64,000 nucleotides of DNA, taken from the NCBI GenBank assembly GCA_026874595.1, contig CM049318.1, forward strand, positions 25,880,956-25,944,955. Reading direction: 5' to 3'. Positions 36,434 to 49,893 of the stretch are shown in pieces. Below the pieces are notes generated by a model, which searched no databases, had not been told where the DNA came from, and was given only the letters and a program-made list of their open reading frames with translations. The stretch comes from Sipunculus nudus. Taxonomy: Eukaryota; Annelida; Sipuncula; Golfingiida; Sipunculidae. A program made the position numbers and the translations under genes. Within the stretch, counting starts at the first letter, position 1; each line of letters starts with the position of its first letter.

Positions 36434-37258
36434 AGGCTATATTAAGCATTTATTGAATAGGTATGGATTTGGCCATGCATGGTTAGAACAGGGAGTTGGT
36501 GGTGAAAAAAATGTTCATTGATATGTTACTACAAAGAGTCAAGGATATCGGACAGCAAGAGATGTTATCTGAAATTAAAGAAAAATCCAAACTCAGTATA
36601 TATAGTGAAGTAAAATCAGGCATTTAACCAGAACGATACTTAAATAATATCCCATACATCTATAGACAGGTTTTAACAAAATTTCGACTAAGTGACCATG
36701 ATTTTGAGATTGAAGTAGGCAGAAGAAGTAATACTCCAGTAAATATGAGACTCTGTAAATTTTGTAAGAATGATGAAATTGAAGATGAGGCCCATATTCT
36801 TTTCAAGTGATCCAGATATAAAGATTTAAGAAATAAATTTTTATCATTTATACAGAATTTTCCACAAAATAAATATGGGCTTATTCAGATTTTGAGAACA
36901 CAGAATCACAAGATACAATATGATTTAGGTGTATATTTATTTCAGGTAAACAGAGTAAGACAGGAAAACATTTCAGAAAATAATATTCCATAAAGTAGTA
37001 CTTTAATCATTAAATTCACTGAATACTGTAATTTTATGTATAATTGATAATTGTACACATATATATTTTCATTTGTGTATATCAGTGCAATTCTTTTCTA
37101 CGACATATATATCTTTTAACATGATTAAGCACATATTGGCAGAAAGTGATGGCAAACTTGTGTATATTTATATGTTACTTAAGTTATTTGTACTTTGGGC
37201 CATGAGGCCTTTCTACAATAAACTTTGTTGTTGAAAATTAAAAACACACGCAATAACC
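36434..37258 (+). mobile_element. 5'-truncated non-LTR retrotransposon (LINE) remnant with target-site duplication
   Basis: The insert is flanked by 28-bp direct repeats, 36406-36433 and 37231-37258, differing at one base; spacers 1 and 2 have the site once (about 3340 and 19660). The plus strand encodes the C-terminal end of a LINE ORF2: a conserved stretch with FRLSDHDFEIE, then a CxxC zinc-knuckle-like motif (LCKFCKNDEIEDEAH). In-frame stops lie at about 36626 and 36808, and a frameshift lies near 36510. The second stop falls where the family usually has a cysteine. The 3' end carries AATAAA-like sequence and a short TTG tail. It is dead and does not encode a reverse transcriptase domain. 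Confidence 0.8.
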
Positions 37259-39889
37259 TTAACTCAAAGTTTATTTCGTGTATATGCATGAAACGTGTGC
37301 ATGACTTTAACGTGTGTATGCGTTGGAATTTGTGGGAACCGCTCAACAAAACTTTAAAGTCTTCTCCTTTCACAGAAAGACTGATAACCTTAACTGATAG
37401 ACACTTAATTGATATTTCATTGTCCAGACTGGTATCACAAATGCAGAGTTAATTGAATCTCGCCCAGAACAACTTGTAAAGTACTCACAACGTTCTAAAG
37501 ATGGAACTCGTTCTCAAAGATTGATCTACCATGATAAAGTCATTAGAGGGTCGGGTTGATACGAATGATTGACTTATATAATTACAGAGAGTCCGCTATA
37601 AATAAACACACCGTGTCTCTTGATCCTCGTGTGATATTGTATGATGGTATAATTAATGGTCAGACGCTAATGTAAGTTATACATCACAAATGGGGCGAAC
37701 ATTTACACAGCATGGGAAAATCGGGAGACATCAAAATCTCGGGTCAAAGGTCAATAGAGTATAGGACCATGCTTTTTAAGGTGACAAAATTTTAATTTTC
37801 TTGCATGTTCTGCAGCGAACAAAATGCTGCGCTTGGCCTTAATATGAAGGTTGTTAACACAGAAGCAAGCAGTTTATTGCCTGTTATTATTTTTTAGGTT
37901 CTGTCAATGGAAACGGTTTATATTCAATCTGGCTTTTCGTTTAAATTCTGACGCTTTCTCATTTCTGTGGGATGTTTAATTGTGTATCTGTTGTTCAGCC
38001 TGAATGAAAACGGACTCTATGTGGACATTTTGCACAAAATCTAAAGAAATGAGGAAAACATTTTCTTCTACAGTGCACTGAATATTACGTCACTTTCCTA
38101 CAATATAAGACGTTTTGGAATACAGGGTCTGTTGCTGCTTGGAAGCTAATCCGGCAAATAATATTCTGCGCCATCTGGTGACGCTTTTTAGAAACTAAAC
38201 CGTAACAGCTTACTATACACCAGTTGGAAGAAATGATAAAGTTCAATCAGAAGCAGAGTCACTTCACTTTTAAAATTTGCATATCCTGATTTATTTTCAA
38301 ATAAAATGTGTGTCTTAAGGTCCTGTTTTGAACATCAGTTTATTGGCTGTAACATACATCCGTCTGTGGTTTAGTCGTTATCTCAGTTGTTAGCCCTTGA
38401 TGTATTAATGAAGAGAGAGAGAGATCGGTCTCTGTGAGACATAGGCTTTCGAACCAGGGAGGGGAACGCCTACCCCCCCCCCCCCCGCTAACTTCTTCCT
38501 AAAAATGCACCTTGTGCCCTAAGGGGATGAAGATGGGGAGGGGTAGCATTTAACATGCCACTTTTTTGGGGGGTGGGGGGGGGGGAGTTAAATCAAATGA
38601 TAATAGTGACAAATGATTTTTAATATGTAATGCATATGATGCAGTTTTTTTTTTTTTTTGGGGGGGGGGGGGGGGGTGTTAAATAAGATGTTAATTGTGT
38701 TAAAATGATTTATAATATATGTAATGCATATTATATATATATATATATATTATATTTATTTTCTTTAAATATTACAGTAAATGCAAAAATTCCCTTTAAT
38801 TATTGTTACAAATGATTTATTCTTAAATGCGACATGCGTCTGTCGGCAAATTGGTATCCTCCGTGAGTGTTTTCCAAATTTTTGCGAGGTCAAAGTTGAT
38901 TAAAAGAATAGAAAAACAATATTAAAATCCTAGGAGGAAAGTCTTAATGTGAATATCTATCTGGGAAAATAGATAAGTGATCATAAGGCTAGTATCTTCC
39001 AGCTAGGAACGTTCTGGGTTTGACCACACCTCATCAGCAAATTGTTGTAGGATTGTAGTGGGATTATAGTATCATTTTTAGTATAAAATCACTTATTTTC
39101 TTTAATTTCTCCGGCTGTTTAAAGGTACATAAACATTTGCAATAATATGTGCATGTCACGCCATATATTAATTTTGGTTAAATACTCAGTTTCCAAGCAA
39201 AACCATTCCGCCACACAGACTTACCATCTCCAATCCACCTGTTTTATACGTGTTTATGGTTTTGTGTGTGAGTAAACATTTCATGTGTCCGTTTACCATA
39301 ACAGACTTTGTGACGAGTTTGATCTTACGCATGCGCGACATCCCCAAACAAGGGAAAATAACATGAAAAAAAAGAAACAGATGAAAATTGAAAAATCTGG
39401 GAAAATCTTGAATTGATTCAGCTGCCAGGCGGCGTGTGCGCTTTCTATATTTCTGTATCACTGACCGCGCCCAGTGCAAGCTTTTCTCCCCATCTGATTA
39501 CACGAGTAAGCAAACGGTTTTATAACGAAATATTGTGCGTCAGCTGACCAGGCACAGAAGGTAGTCACTGGTTTTAAACAGACCGAGACGATAAATAATT
39601 AGATATAATGGTTTACAAAATTATTAAATTCGATTAGTAATTCAGTGTACAAGATCGCCTGTAGGTGTCGCTAGTTGCATATATGCCATCGCATTACAAT
39701 ACCAAAGTGCAGATGCAAAATTTTGAATGAAGGGGGAGGGGTTGGTATTTCATAGATTATCATTTGGTTTAATATAAGGGTATCAGTTCCTCTCACCCGC
39801 CTCATCTTCTCTAAGACCTAATGGACAACAATTCCTGGTTTATTTATTTAACTTTTTTTTTTGGGGGGGGGGGCGCATTCATGGCGCAT

Positions 39890-39967
<78 letters not shown>

Positions 39968-40837
39968 CATCATAGAGATAAAAGTGCAATGTCAAAATTG
40001 GCCTTGATACGTATCTTTTTATGTGTTTACTTAAAAAAAGATGAAATCTAAATATATATATATATATTTTTAAACCTCGAAATTATGATCACCAATGGGA
40101 CCTCGATACAGTGGCCGCATTTTCAAAGTGGTCGTATAATTAAGCGAAGTCTTATATAAAGAACAAACGACCGTGTACAAGTGTCGTTATTTAGAGGTTG
40201 ACGCCAAACGCATTTGGTCGTTCGGCAAGGTGTTACTTCATAACTGTCCCGAATGCAATAAATCAGAAGATTTCAGTAAATTCCGCACTCTCTCACACTG
40301 CATGTGTATCCCCGCCAGACAAAGTGTCTTTGTGAGATTTGTTTTTCTTTGTCTTTCTGTCTATTCACCTGCTGACTCAATCCATTGTACGTCCTTCTGT
40401 TACACACCCCGGAGCTATATAACGAGCACTAAAATACAGAACTACCTCATGAGTCCAATTTCACAGAAATGATATGTTATAGTTTAGTGGCCTAGGGCTG
40501 TCCCCACAACTGTGGTCAGTCTGTCCCTCGAGGGGAATATACTACCGACTAGTGAGAGTGCCCCGTGTGTGTGGTGTACAGGCCATAATCACGTGACTGG
40601 TCTTTATATGAACAGATAGAATCATTACTTCTGTCACCCCTCCTACATGTCACACGATACCAGTTTAATTTCTTCACAGATGTTATCGTCCTCTCTATAG
40701 GGCCAGTATATGATAGATGGCAAAAGTTTAGATCATTCGTTCATTAGCAGATTTTGTGGTCGGCTTCATATTCGCGAGGTTAATATTTCGCGATTTCCAC
40801 CTTTTCAGCGTTTCGCGAGGGTTCTTTTTCGCGCTGT

Positions 40838-41338
40838 AGTACAGAGAGAGAGAGAGAGAGAGAGAGTGTGTGTGTGCTTTATTTTTGAAAAGAGGCCACA
40901 GGCCCAAAGTTCCTGCAATACAGTACAATACATAAGTCTTAAATAATAAACAAAATGGAAAGATCACAAATATAAACAATGTCAATTTAATACAAATCAA
41001 TAAACATTAAGTCTTAAAGTACAGTAAATGAATATAATAAATAAATAATTAAAACAGATGCTTCATGTAAACATAAAACTGATTTCCGATCTGATTACCT
41101 ACACCTAGTGCATCATGAAGATCTATTTATATATAATCGCATTCATGTGTATAAGTTGATTTCATCCGCAAAAATCTACAATACAACAGGTTCATTAATG
41201 TCATTGACAATATGAGCTGAATTTATGACCGTACATATCAAACTTGAGTGAAAATACTGGAAAAGAATGAATTGTACAAAAAAAGAAAACAGTCTTACTT
41301 AAATAAGAAAAAGAAATCAAGTACCTGTAGATGTTGGC
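40838..41338 (-). mobile_element. Probable LINE 3' UTR fragment
   Basis: Spacer 2 passes directly from the CGCGCTGT to the ACACAGAGTACTAG sequence (about 24247-24273). Spacer 3 carries about 500 extra bases between them. On the minus strand the insert ends with a pattern like the 3' end of the LINE remnant at 37185-37230 (ACTTTGGGCC, a short gap, GGCC, then AATAAA) and a microsatellite tail, seen on the plus strand as (GA)n and (GT)n at 40842-40876. No coding sequence is recognisable. Confidence 0.45.
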
Positions 41339-41560
41339 TGTACTTCACAGAGTACTAGTATATCATGTATTATATTCATTATTTATTATGCTTGTGCAAA
41401 TCCTTACAATTCGAGAAGGACCCTCCTAACACAAAACGAGTAGAAATTCTTGTTCATTATGTAAAGGCAGATAATGGAATGGAAAAGATCTCATTTTATT
41501 CAAAATATCAGTCTGTAATTTAGAGGTAAAACAGAAGTTATGTTAATATTAATAATATCA

Positions 41561-42009
41561 AATGTTGAAGGTATCATCAAGATAGAAACATGCAAGTTTA
41601 GCGTCATATGTACAGAAGTCAGAGATAAACAATTAAATTCAATCTTATTCAGGACCTGATCCAGGATTTAGGAAAAGGTGGGGGTCAAAACCAGGAGGAT
41701 CAATGACAAAACCTAAAAAAGATCCCCCACGTCCAGTAATCAAGGTGTCCATGCAGGTCGCAAAACACAGTGCCCCACGGCCGTGTATCTCCCACAAACG
41801 AGTGCGTGCGCAATGGCGATGATTACACACTCATGCAGTGCCCGCAGGTGCGATATACATCGGGCCTGGGTGACACAAGGGTATAAACTAAATGACAGGA
41901 AGCGAGTGCTACCAACCGGACAAATACTCCAAAAACGACAATGGAACTCTATCCCAGCCAAGGTTTAGCCTTAGCATAAAAATGGAGGCGGTTGCATCCA
42001 CCATCTTTT
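41561..42009. other. Spacer 3 between modules A and B
   Basis: This contains a stretch shared with 24820-24990 of spacer 2 (41570-41720), then the block shared with 6750-6990 of spacer 1. Open frames on both strands (41645-41968) overlap one another and are not conserved. No gene. Confidence 0.4.
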
Positions 42010-43047
42010 TAATAGCATATTAACCGTCTTTGCATTGGAAAACTCTGTCCGACTTCGGCAAGGTGGTATTGGGCAGGTTTTCCATGGGCCGATTTTACAA
42101 CTTCGCGTAGTTTCTGATAGATGGCGCTGAGATAGACGCTTTGCGAAAATCCGCCAAATAATTTGAAGTTCCTCAGGATTACACATTATTCCTTAGGGGA
42201 CACATGGCACCGTCCCCGTCACTTCAAGAACAAACACAGGCATCACCAACACTTGGCCAAAGAGGAGTTGCATGACAACGGTCAATTATAATGTTAAAGA
42301 CCATGCAAGCAGTATGAACTAGATTCATTTAAACTAAGACATACACATAAATATACCAGATTTAAAAACCACTCCTCCATCAACCTATCCCAGATGTGCG
42401 TCCAATGGTTTTATAATGTTACCTAGGAAGACAGTAAGAGGATAATACGATGTATCAATGACCTTGGACCACCTGAAGTTCTCCCACCTGCTGTAGGCGT
42501 AACAAAACACAGAGCGCTCCTTCAAACGTCTTTAATTAAATCCTGTATTATGTAATACTCAGTGTGTTTACCCTGACCGACACACATTACCAGGTTACTT
42601 ACACATATTACACAAAGACCATATACCGGTCTCCTGGACGCCCGCCGTGATTGTCAGGCATGCAACATCCGTGTTTTACTTTACTATTGAAGACATTTAA
42701 AGGAAACTGATCCTATAATGATCCATTTGGTAATATCTGTCTCCATTCAATAGTGAAAATGGTTAAATGAAAGTACTTGTTCGCTCGTGCTTTCTTCGGG
42801 GATATGGGAGGTGTATCAGCATAGCTTAATCAAAATAATATGGGCAATTCATTGATGTGCACCGATCGACTGAAAACTAAATAATATATATTTTCTTATA
42901 TATCGAAATATGCGTTCAAAATATAAACACGTGTCACTCGAGTTTTGTGCGGAAAGGGAAAGGCCGATATAAAGGTCATTCAAAGAATTAATCATTCTTG
43001 CCCACGGACCCCATCTCTCTCTCTCTGTCTCTCTCTGTCTCTCTCTG

Positions 43048-43093
<46 letters not shown>

Positions 43094-43748
43094 GCACACA
43101 CACCCTTAACCTGTCATGTATATACATATAATATATATATTTATGACTGTGATGGTCATATATATCCACTGTTAATTTAGAAGTATTTGAGTTGCATTCG
43201 GATTATCGTGAATCCAAGGCATTATGATAAATATCTGTTAATTGCGATGCCATTTCGAGGAAAACTCGGTCAGAGGTAATGATAATAGTTTTAAGATAAT
43301 TCGACGAATAAGGTTAAAGGCATCTCCCTTTTTACTTTTTGATTCGACAAACAATACGGCTTGGGTAGTGGTGCGCGCTCTTCAGGTGCTGTCTAAACAC
43401 ATGGCATTCGCTTTAATTCTAATATTAGGGATAATTTTGCTGAGTTGACCGAAACATTATCCGATAAGTGCCGATAATAGCCGTTTTAACTTTTACGGTA
43501 GTACGCGCACTCAGGTGCTCTCAAAATAGAATATAACATTCGCCTTCATTCTTATACAAGTAATCGGGAAAATTTCGCTGAGCTGACCGAGATATTATCT
43601 GATAAGTATCAATAGCTGTCCTCGTACCGCTGCGTTACTGGCGCCAATACCATGGAAATCTCCTCCAGAATGTGTAAATAAAACGCCACATAAAATATAA
43701 TTGGGGGTCACAGAAGCCGATTTCGCTTTAGACCGGTAATAATAATGA
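42010..43748. repeat. Spacer module B and subrepeats, copy in spacer 3
   Basis: This aligns with 7478-8510 and 25326-26360. A (CT)n array with GTCT interruptions occupies 43014-43091. At about 43135 the site lacks the 971-bp element of spacer 1. CTTCAGGTGCTCTC-type subrepeats follow at about 43380 and 43510. Confidence 0.55.
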
Positions 43749-43908
43749 GTGGCCAGATCCTCTTACATACTTAGTGGTTACTTAGGATGTTTAAATGCCC
43801 AATCAAACCTGGAGTAGCTTTAAAAGTTAAGTAGGTGTGAACCACGCGAGTCTGAGTACGTACAGGTAAGCGGATCAGGAACTACGGAGGCATTGCAGTT
43901 TAATTAAC
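43749..43908. other. Strongly conserved noncoding spacer block, copy 3
   Basis: This is the same block as 11525-11685 and 26866-27004. It agrees with copy 1 in the segment missing from copy 2. Confidence 0.5.
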
Positions 43909-44373
43909 GAAGGCTTTGTTGGCCAGTGTTTTATTGCCGTGATTTTCAGTGGTTGACACCTATATATAAGGAGCACGTTTCGATGTTCATATGAACAGTG
44001 TAAACTATAACTTTGTGTTAGTTTGACAGTATAAGTATATCATATACCTTTATATTATAACTGGTATTTTTATTTATTTTCATGTTGATAATAAATTTCA
44101 TGTATTTGCATATGGAACAGAGCCCTGCTTACAACAGAAGTGTTCTTCTGGTGCAGGCTACCCTGCTGGATGTTGTAATAAATAAATAAATAAATAGTTC
44201 TTTGAAGAACGCACCTCTCTCTCTCTCTCTCTCTCTCTCTCGAACACATGTACACACACCCACACACACGTACATGTATTTTCCAATGGGTATAGTGAGT
44301 ATACTTATATCGATGTTCATACTCCAGTGGATAAAGAGTAGGTATCGATGTTCCTATGGACAATAAGGAGGCA

Positions 44374-44427
<54 letters not shown>

Positions 44428-45989
44428 TCAAAATAATAATAGTTGAAAACATACAAATATCCTTAATATCAAGGTTAGGTGAAGTACACATTGTCGTTTA
44501 ACAACTTTATGTTTTAATAACCCATCGTAATGGCTCTTTATGTGATATGAATGATACAATTGGAATTAAAATCTTCATAAACAAAAGTGTTTCACTATTC
44601 TCTTTCTACATATTAACGATCGTCCGGACTCAATATATGATCTGTGTACGTGCGTGCATGTGTGTGTGCGAATGAAGGCAAATGGTTAGTTATAGGTCTA
44701 TGAAAGGTAAACCAAAATTAACGAGAATCATAGAAAGTCCATCACACCTTGTTTTCTTGTTACTATATATAAAATTCTAATTCACTCATATAATTATTCT
44801 CGGTTTTGTAAGAAAAAATATAGACACGGCCATACACTTATCTCAATTCTTAATTCATTCAGTAACTTAAATGATATGAAAAGTGTAATACTGGTAAAAT
44901 AACACAGCTGGTAGAGTCCGGTATTTGTGTGTGTTTTTATTAATTAATGATCATGTATAAGCGGACAATGAGCTAAAAATTAACTGCTCAAACCTGCTTA
45001 ATTAGCACAGAGTTGGTTTATTGGTGTAGTGTTCGTAACCGAAACATACTGGATAGCGGTCTTCTGTATACTGACCCGTTTAATCCCTAAATGTTGTTAA
45101 AGATGACTTTTATGGCATCATTTACTGAATAATGAATACCTTTCCACTGCTGTACAGACATATCTTAATGTTATAAACTTAGTTCACAAAATAGGTCTAA
45201 ATGACACTGCCCACCAAGGACTTTAAAATACATGCGTATTTGCTTAAACTTCGAAGACTTATTTCAGAGCAAAAGTATCAGACAGTTAACAATGTAACAT
45301 AATTCATTTTAATCCATCATACGTACAAAAAATATTTATCCATTTCACCTTTAATATTTACTTTAATTTTATATTTTATTTGCACGATGCAGTAAAACGA
45401 ATGAGGAAATATGCAATAATTCTCTCTGTTTGGTTACGTGTGCGATATTTACTTATAAATTAGTCTTATTTGAATATTTTAATTACAATGTTTTTTTCAT
45501 TTAGCTCAGAAATAAAGAGGTAAGCGAATAAATTAATATCAGAATGTTTAACTGTATATGACCATTTCTAGATTAATAATTTAGCACTCTCTTCTGTACT
45601 GTTCCTCTTCTATGTCTTCCAAGGTTGAAATATATATTCACTGTGTTTCTTAATCTTGGTTAATAACATACATGTATATAAACCACAAGAGCTCTTATTC
45701 TCCAATTAAACAATGTTAACATGTCCTTATAATGTAAAGATTATACGTTTAAGAATTTTTTGTAATATTTCCAAACCTTAAATTATATTTTGTTTTTATA
45801 TTATACTTCGTTTGATTATATTATATATTTAATATATCTTTTCACAGTATTCAATTACCCAAAATGCAATAAAATCTTTATTACAGGAAAACCAATGATG
45901 TGTGTGTCATTTATGCAATATGAATTTAATTTTCATCCTTTTACGATTTGACTGCACAATATACCTTATACTCATTACTGTATGGGTCA
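43909..45989. repeat. Pre-promoter spacer of gene 4
   Basis: This holds two (CT)n arrays (44214-44241, 44378-44423) preceded by related leaders, then AT-rich DNA aligning with 27796-29428 and 13304-14471. Open frames at 44070-44456 are reads through the (CT)n tracts. No gene. Confidence 0.55.
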
Positions 45990-46333
45990 TTAATATTTCA
46001 AACAGCCTCTCAAGTAATCTACGGTTAAGTTTCTAACAAAGAAACAACATCACATAAAGCCCCTAACCCTGTACAAACATTACTCCTGTAAGTTCTCTGA
46101 AGTCAAACATCAAAGTTGTAGTCCTCTGTATGTTTGCTTTGTACTTAGCCGAGGGCCCGCCGTCCAGTTTGGTTCCAGGTCGGTTGCTGAATAAACATTA
46201 TTGGTCATCCCGCCGCCGGCCCGGGACACGTGATGTATAAACACTCCACGGTCAGTGACCGCGCTCTTGCTACAACGCCAGGTAAGTCATACCCGATCAC
46301 GTATAAATACTGGAGGTCCTGATTGCTGAGATT
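45990..46333 (+). promoter_or_regulatory. Promoter of gene 4
   Basis: TATAAATA lies at 46302-46309. A perfect GGTCAGTGACC lies at 46250-46260, 41 nt before the TATA box. CACGTG lies at 46227-46232 and GTATAAACAC between them. The distal block at 46015-46200 is shared with genes 2 and 3. Confidence 0.7.
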
Positions 46334-46498
46334 ATTCACTAGTGGACATATAAGGATACTACATATAGCTTCATCTACAGAGCCGGGAGTTTACAGGGAT
46401 ATATTCTACTATAAATACTACGACTTCACCAGGGAGTTCTACCACCTCTGCAACGCCACTCAAAATAAGCTCTTTACCCACTCAGTCTGTGAGTATTT
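46334..46498 (+). other. Noncoding first exon of gene 4
   Basis: This runs from the inferred start to the donor GTGAGT (46499). The exon is very close to that of gene 3, with a short extra stretch before the donor. A 76-residue open frame runs through it from a non-ATG codon into the intron, and is taken as chance. Confidence 0.6.
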
Positions 46499-48550
46499 TC
46501 TTTCTCTTTTTATTTGGTCTGTAGCCTCTCATATGATGCTAATATATAGCTAGAATGATGCATATAGGTTGACTTTTAAATTGTGTGTGTGTGTTTTTTT
46601 TTTTGTATGCACGCAGGATATTCAAAGGCATCATTCCCTCTACCCCTACGATCTCACGGATTCGCCGAGAGGAAATACAGATAAACGGTCATGTTATAAG
46701 AAATTGAAATATATACACTTTGTAGATATTGGGATATACTACTAGGTGCATAGGTATTTGGGAATAGGTAACAGGTCACTTCGCCGGAACTCCAGTTGGC
46801 CGAACTCGGCGAAGTGACCGTCAGCAATCTTGGCGAAGTGTCTAATATGGCTAAATAAAGAGTGACCTGTATTAAGGGAATATATAATTAGAAATTCGGG
46901 CCTCAGGGTGGATTTCAAGGAGACCCCTCTCATATATAAACACATATACTTTCATATATTTTTCCTATAATCCCCTTGTCGTCTCCAGTTTAATAATGGC
47001 CTTTACATATTAAGCAATCAATAAATAATTTGAAATCATGTTAGCAGTGTTAATATAGATATGCTAAATATTCTGAGGCAAGATCTGTCTACAACAAGTA
47101 AAAAACTTGATTACATATGTTACAAACACCGTACCATAATATTATCAGACAGAAATAATTTGCAGTTGGTCTTGGATGTTATAGTCATCTTCTAATTATT
47201 GTTCCTATCGACTTCACTAAGGACATTAGAAGGAATTGGAAGCATGGTTTACATTTCATAGCATGGGTACCTTTTTTGTTACGTATTACTTTTAGGGGCC
47301 AATGCATATAATCTTTCTAATTACTCCCTATTATTATAGTTAAGTGTGATTCTATCAGAGGGGGTCTTCCGATCTACTCGGCTAACACTGCCAGCCGGTT
47401 GTCTCACCGTTACAGGTGTACCATAGATTCGTTAGGCAACAATTAAGCATCACAAGACAGAGCATTCAAAGATGGAGGCGAAGAATGGCGATTCCCTAAT
47501 TCAACACCTGTTAATATATAATTTTATATGTACATGTAATTATTTAATTCATATTAATCACTATAAGAACTGCAATAAGTCGACAAGCACATTTTTATGA
47601 TATTTAGGATAACTTGTTTGAATATTTAAATATATTAATAATAATTAATACATCTAAATAGTTATGAATCATGATCTTATTAGATCTTATATGAAAATCT
47701 CAATACTTCACTTAATATTATATATATTTAAAAAATTTTTGCTGACATACGAATATTGTTCGGAATTTTGTTATTTTAGAAATGCAATATTGTATTAGGT
47801 AACTTAATCATTAAAATTTAAACCATGAATAAATAAACTGCACGATAGGGAACGAGGTATAATGACCGCAACACCTATGTACACCTTCTTTCAGTCACGT
47901 GACCTCACCAGTTGGTTGATTCCACCTGCCTGGTTTATACCCTGCATGCATGTAGGAGGTCTGAAATGAGATACTAGTACTTATAAGCAACAACCATACG
48001 TATCGTTACATAATTTACAGCCAGTATGCGCCTTGTCTTTTGTTATTACGATACCCCTTGAAGTGTTTCTTGCGTGGGTTATATATCCCTTACATATAAA
48101 TCCTCTTGGCTGCCTCGGTGGATTTTAATTGAGCAATTTAGTCACCAACTGTCATTTATATGAACTTAAACATCCTCTTAGAAGACGTCTGCGCAAACCC
48201 TTGTGACGTAACATCTATCGGGTGGAAGTCGTTCGTCCGTGTATGTTTAGATGTAGAACGTATTTTGTGTCGCGCGTTTGGTTCTTTTTAATTGCTGAGG
48301 TACATAAACGGAAGATGGCAAAAAAAAAACTAAAACGTTTCTTTTAGATTGCTTGAACTTGACATTGACGCAGTGTCATTTACTTACATAACAATGATTG
48401 AAACCGACTTGTATGTTCATAATGTTATACTAGTGAGCATGAGTGTAATGTTTGAAACTATGAATATGTGTCCTTTCCAGAACAAAATACAAAAAGCATA
48501 ACGAAACCAAAGAATCAACTCACAGTATTCTAATTTCTGATTTTTCACAG
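46499..48550 (+). other. Leader intron of gene 4
   Basis: This 2.05-kb intron pairs with 29908-31825 of gene 3. GTCACGTGAC is at 47894-47903. Several small indels separate it from gene 3 on the left, whereas the right two thirds are nearly identical. Confidence 0.55.
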
Positions 48551-48581
48551 ATAAGCCATCGGAAGAAGTAGCCAGGGCAAC

Positions 48582-49827
48582 ATGGAGAAAACCCCTGCGA
48601 TAATGGTGTTTTTTGCTATGGTAACGGTCGGAGTACAGGCAATACCTTGGAATGAATACTATGAACTCAATCCACACGCACAAGTTAACAAACAAGGTAT
48701 GTGTGAATTAACATTGGTGTTATCACTAAGATATTCGTAAGCTAAGATCTACACGAAAAGATAATGGAACAAATTTTGGGGATTGTTGCCTGCTAAACAA
48801 AGTAATACAAATATTATTATCAAGTTATTAATTATTAATTAATATAAACGCACCAATAATTCAAATATTTTCAAGTAAATCAATAAATGTTTTGGTCATT
48901 TATATATATTTTTTAATTCTCAGAATGATGATGTAATATGTATATTTATATATCTTTTGTGTTAATTGGACAACAAAGAAATGATGTGTTATTTAAATTA
49001 TACTTATTCTATAATAGTATATTATCTCATTCCAGCGGCTGACCTGACGTGCTGGACGTGCCGTAACAAGACAAACAACACGGAGTGGAACGACTGGGCT
49101 CCTGACGTCACATGTCCACTCAGTAAGTTATATTTTATAAATGTATTTGCGACTTATACGTTTGATACCGTGTCTGATAGACCATCGTTTATATCATAAA
49201 TCATTTTCTTTCGGAAACAAGTCATATCGCTGTAAAGTCATATAACAAGTTATATTGCTGTTCATGGGGAATATTGCTAATAATAAAACGAATCATTTAA
49301 ACAATTTCTGTATTTTTTTTTAATAAATTTAAGTTAAGTAATGAATATTAAATTTCAAAATCCAAATGTTTAGATTTGAGTCATTTTACCTGCTGCATCT
49401 CTGCTTATATGATTCGAATACTTTACAATAATCCATCATATATTGTAATCGTCTCACGAATCGACATTATATAATCTGTATTTTCATTCTATTTCCTTGT
49501 TTTACAGATCACACAGTGTGTAAGACCGTCCATCGTATAGACACGTCATCGTCAGTGACATTGGTCGTCAACAAAATGTGTGCCCCAGCTCATCACTGTA
49601 CAGAAGATCACGTGGGTTGCCATGATACCGATATCCCAGGGGTCAAGGTCAGTATTCAGTTTCCCCCTATTTGACTTTTAGCTGATAAAAATTGAATTTG
49701 TTTGATGAAAATCTGGATTATTCAAATACTGAAAATATCAAATTATATTGATGAAATTAGACAAAATGATATTGGGCAATTTAAAAAAAAAAATGTGTAT
49801 ATGTCATGTCTCCCTCATTGTTCTTTT

Positions 49828-49893
<66 letters not shown>

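Larger units (their letters stand above)
36361..41560. repeat. Type I spacer module A, copy in spacer 3
   Basis: From about 36363 the sequence follows 3303 onwards of spacer 1. It is interrupted by a LINE remnant (36434-37230) and a second probable LINE 3' fragment (about 40838-41338). It carries C and G tracts (38473-38486, 38567-38586, 38650-38676), a long (TA)n (39894-39966), a fragment of the small MITE family (40072-40185), and one unit of the 681-bp repeat (40231-40850). No gene. Confidence 0.6.

Noticed and set aside
46323-46553. 76-residue open frame in the noncoding first exon of gene 4
   Set aside because: It begins at a non-ATG codon, crosses a splice donor, and is not preserved in frame in genes 2 or 5.
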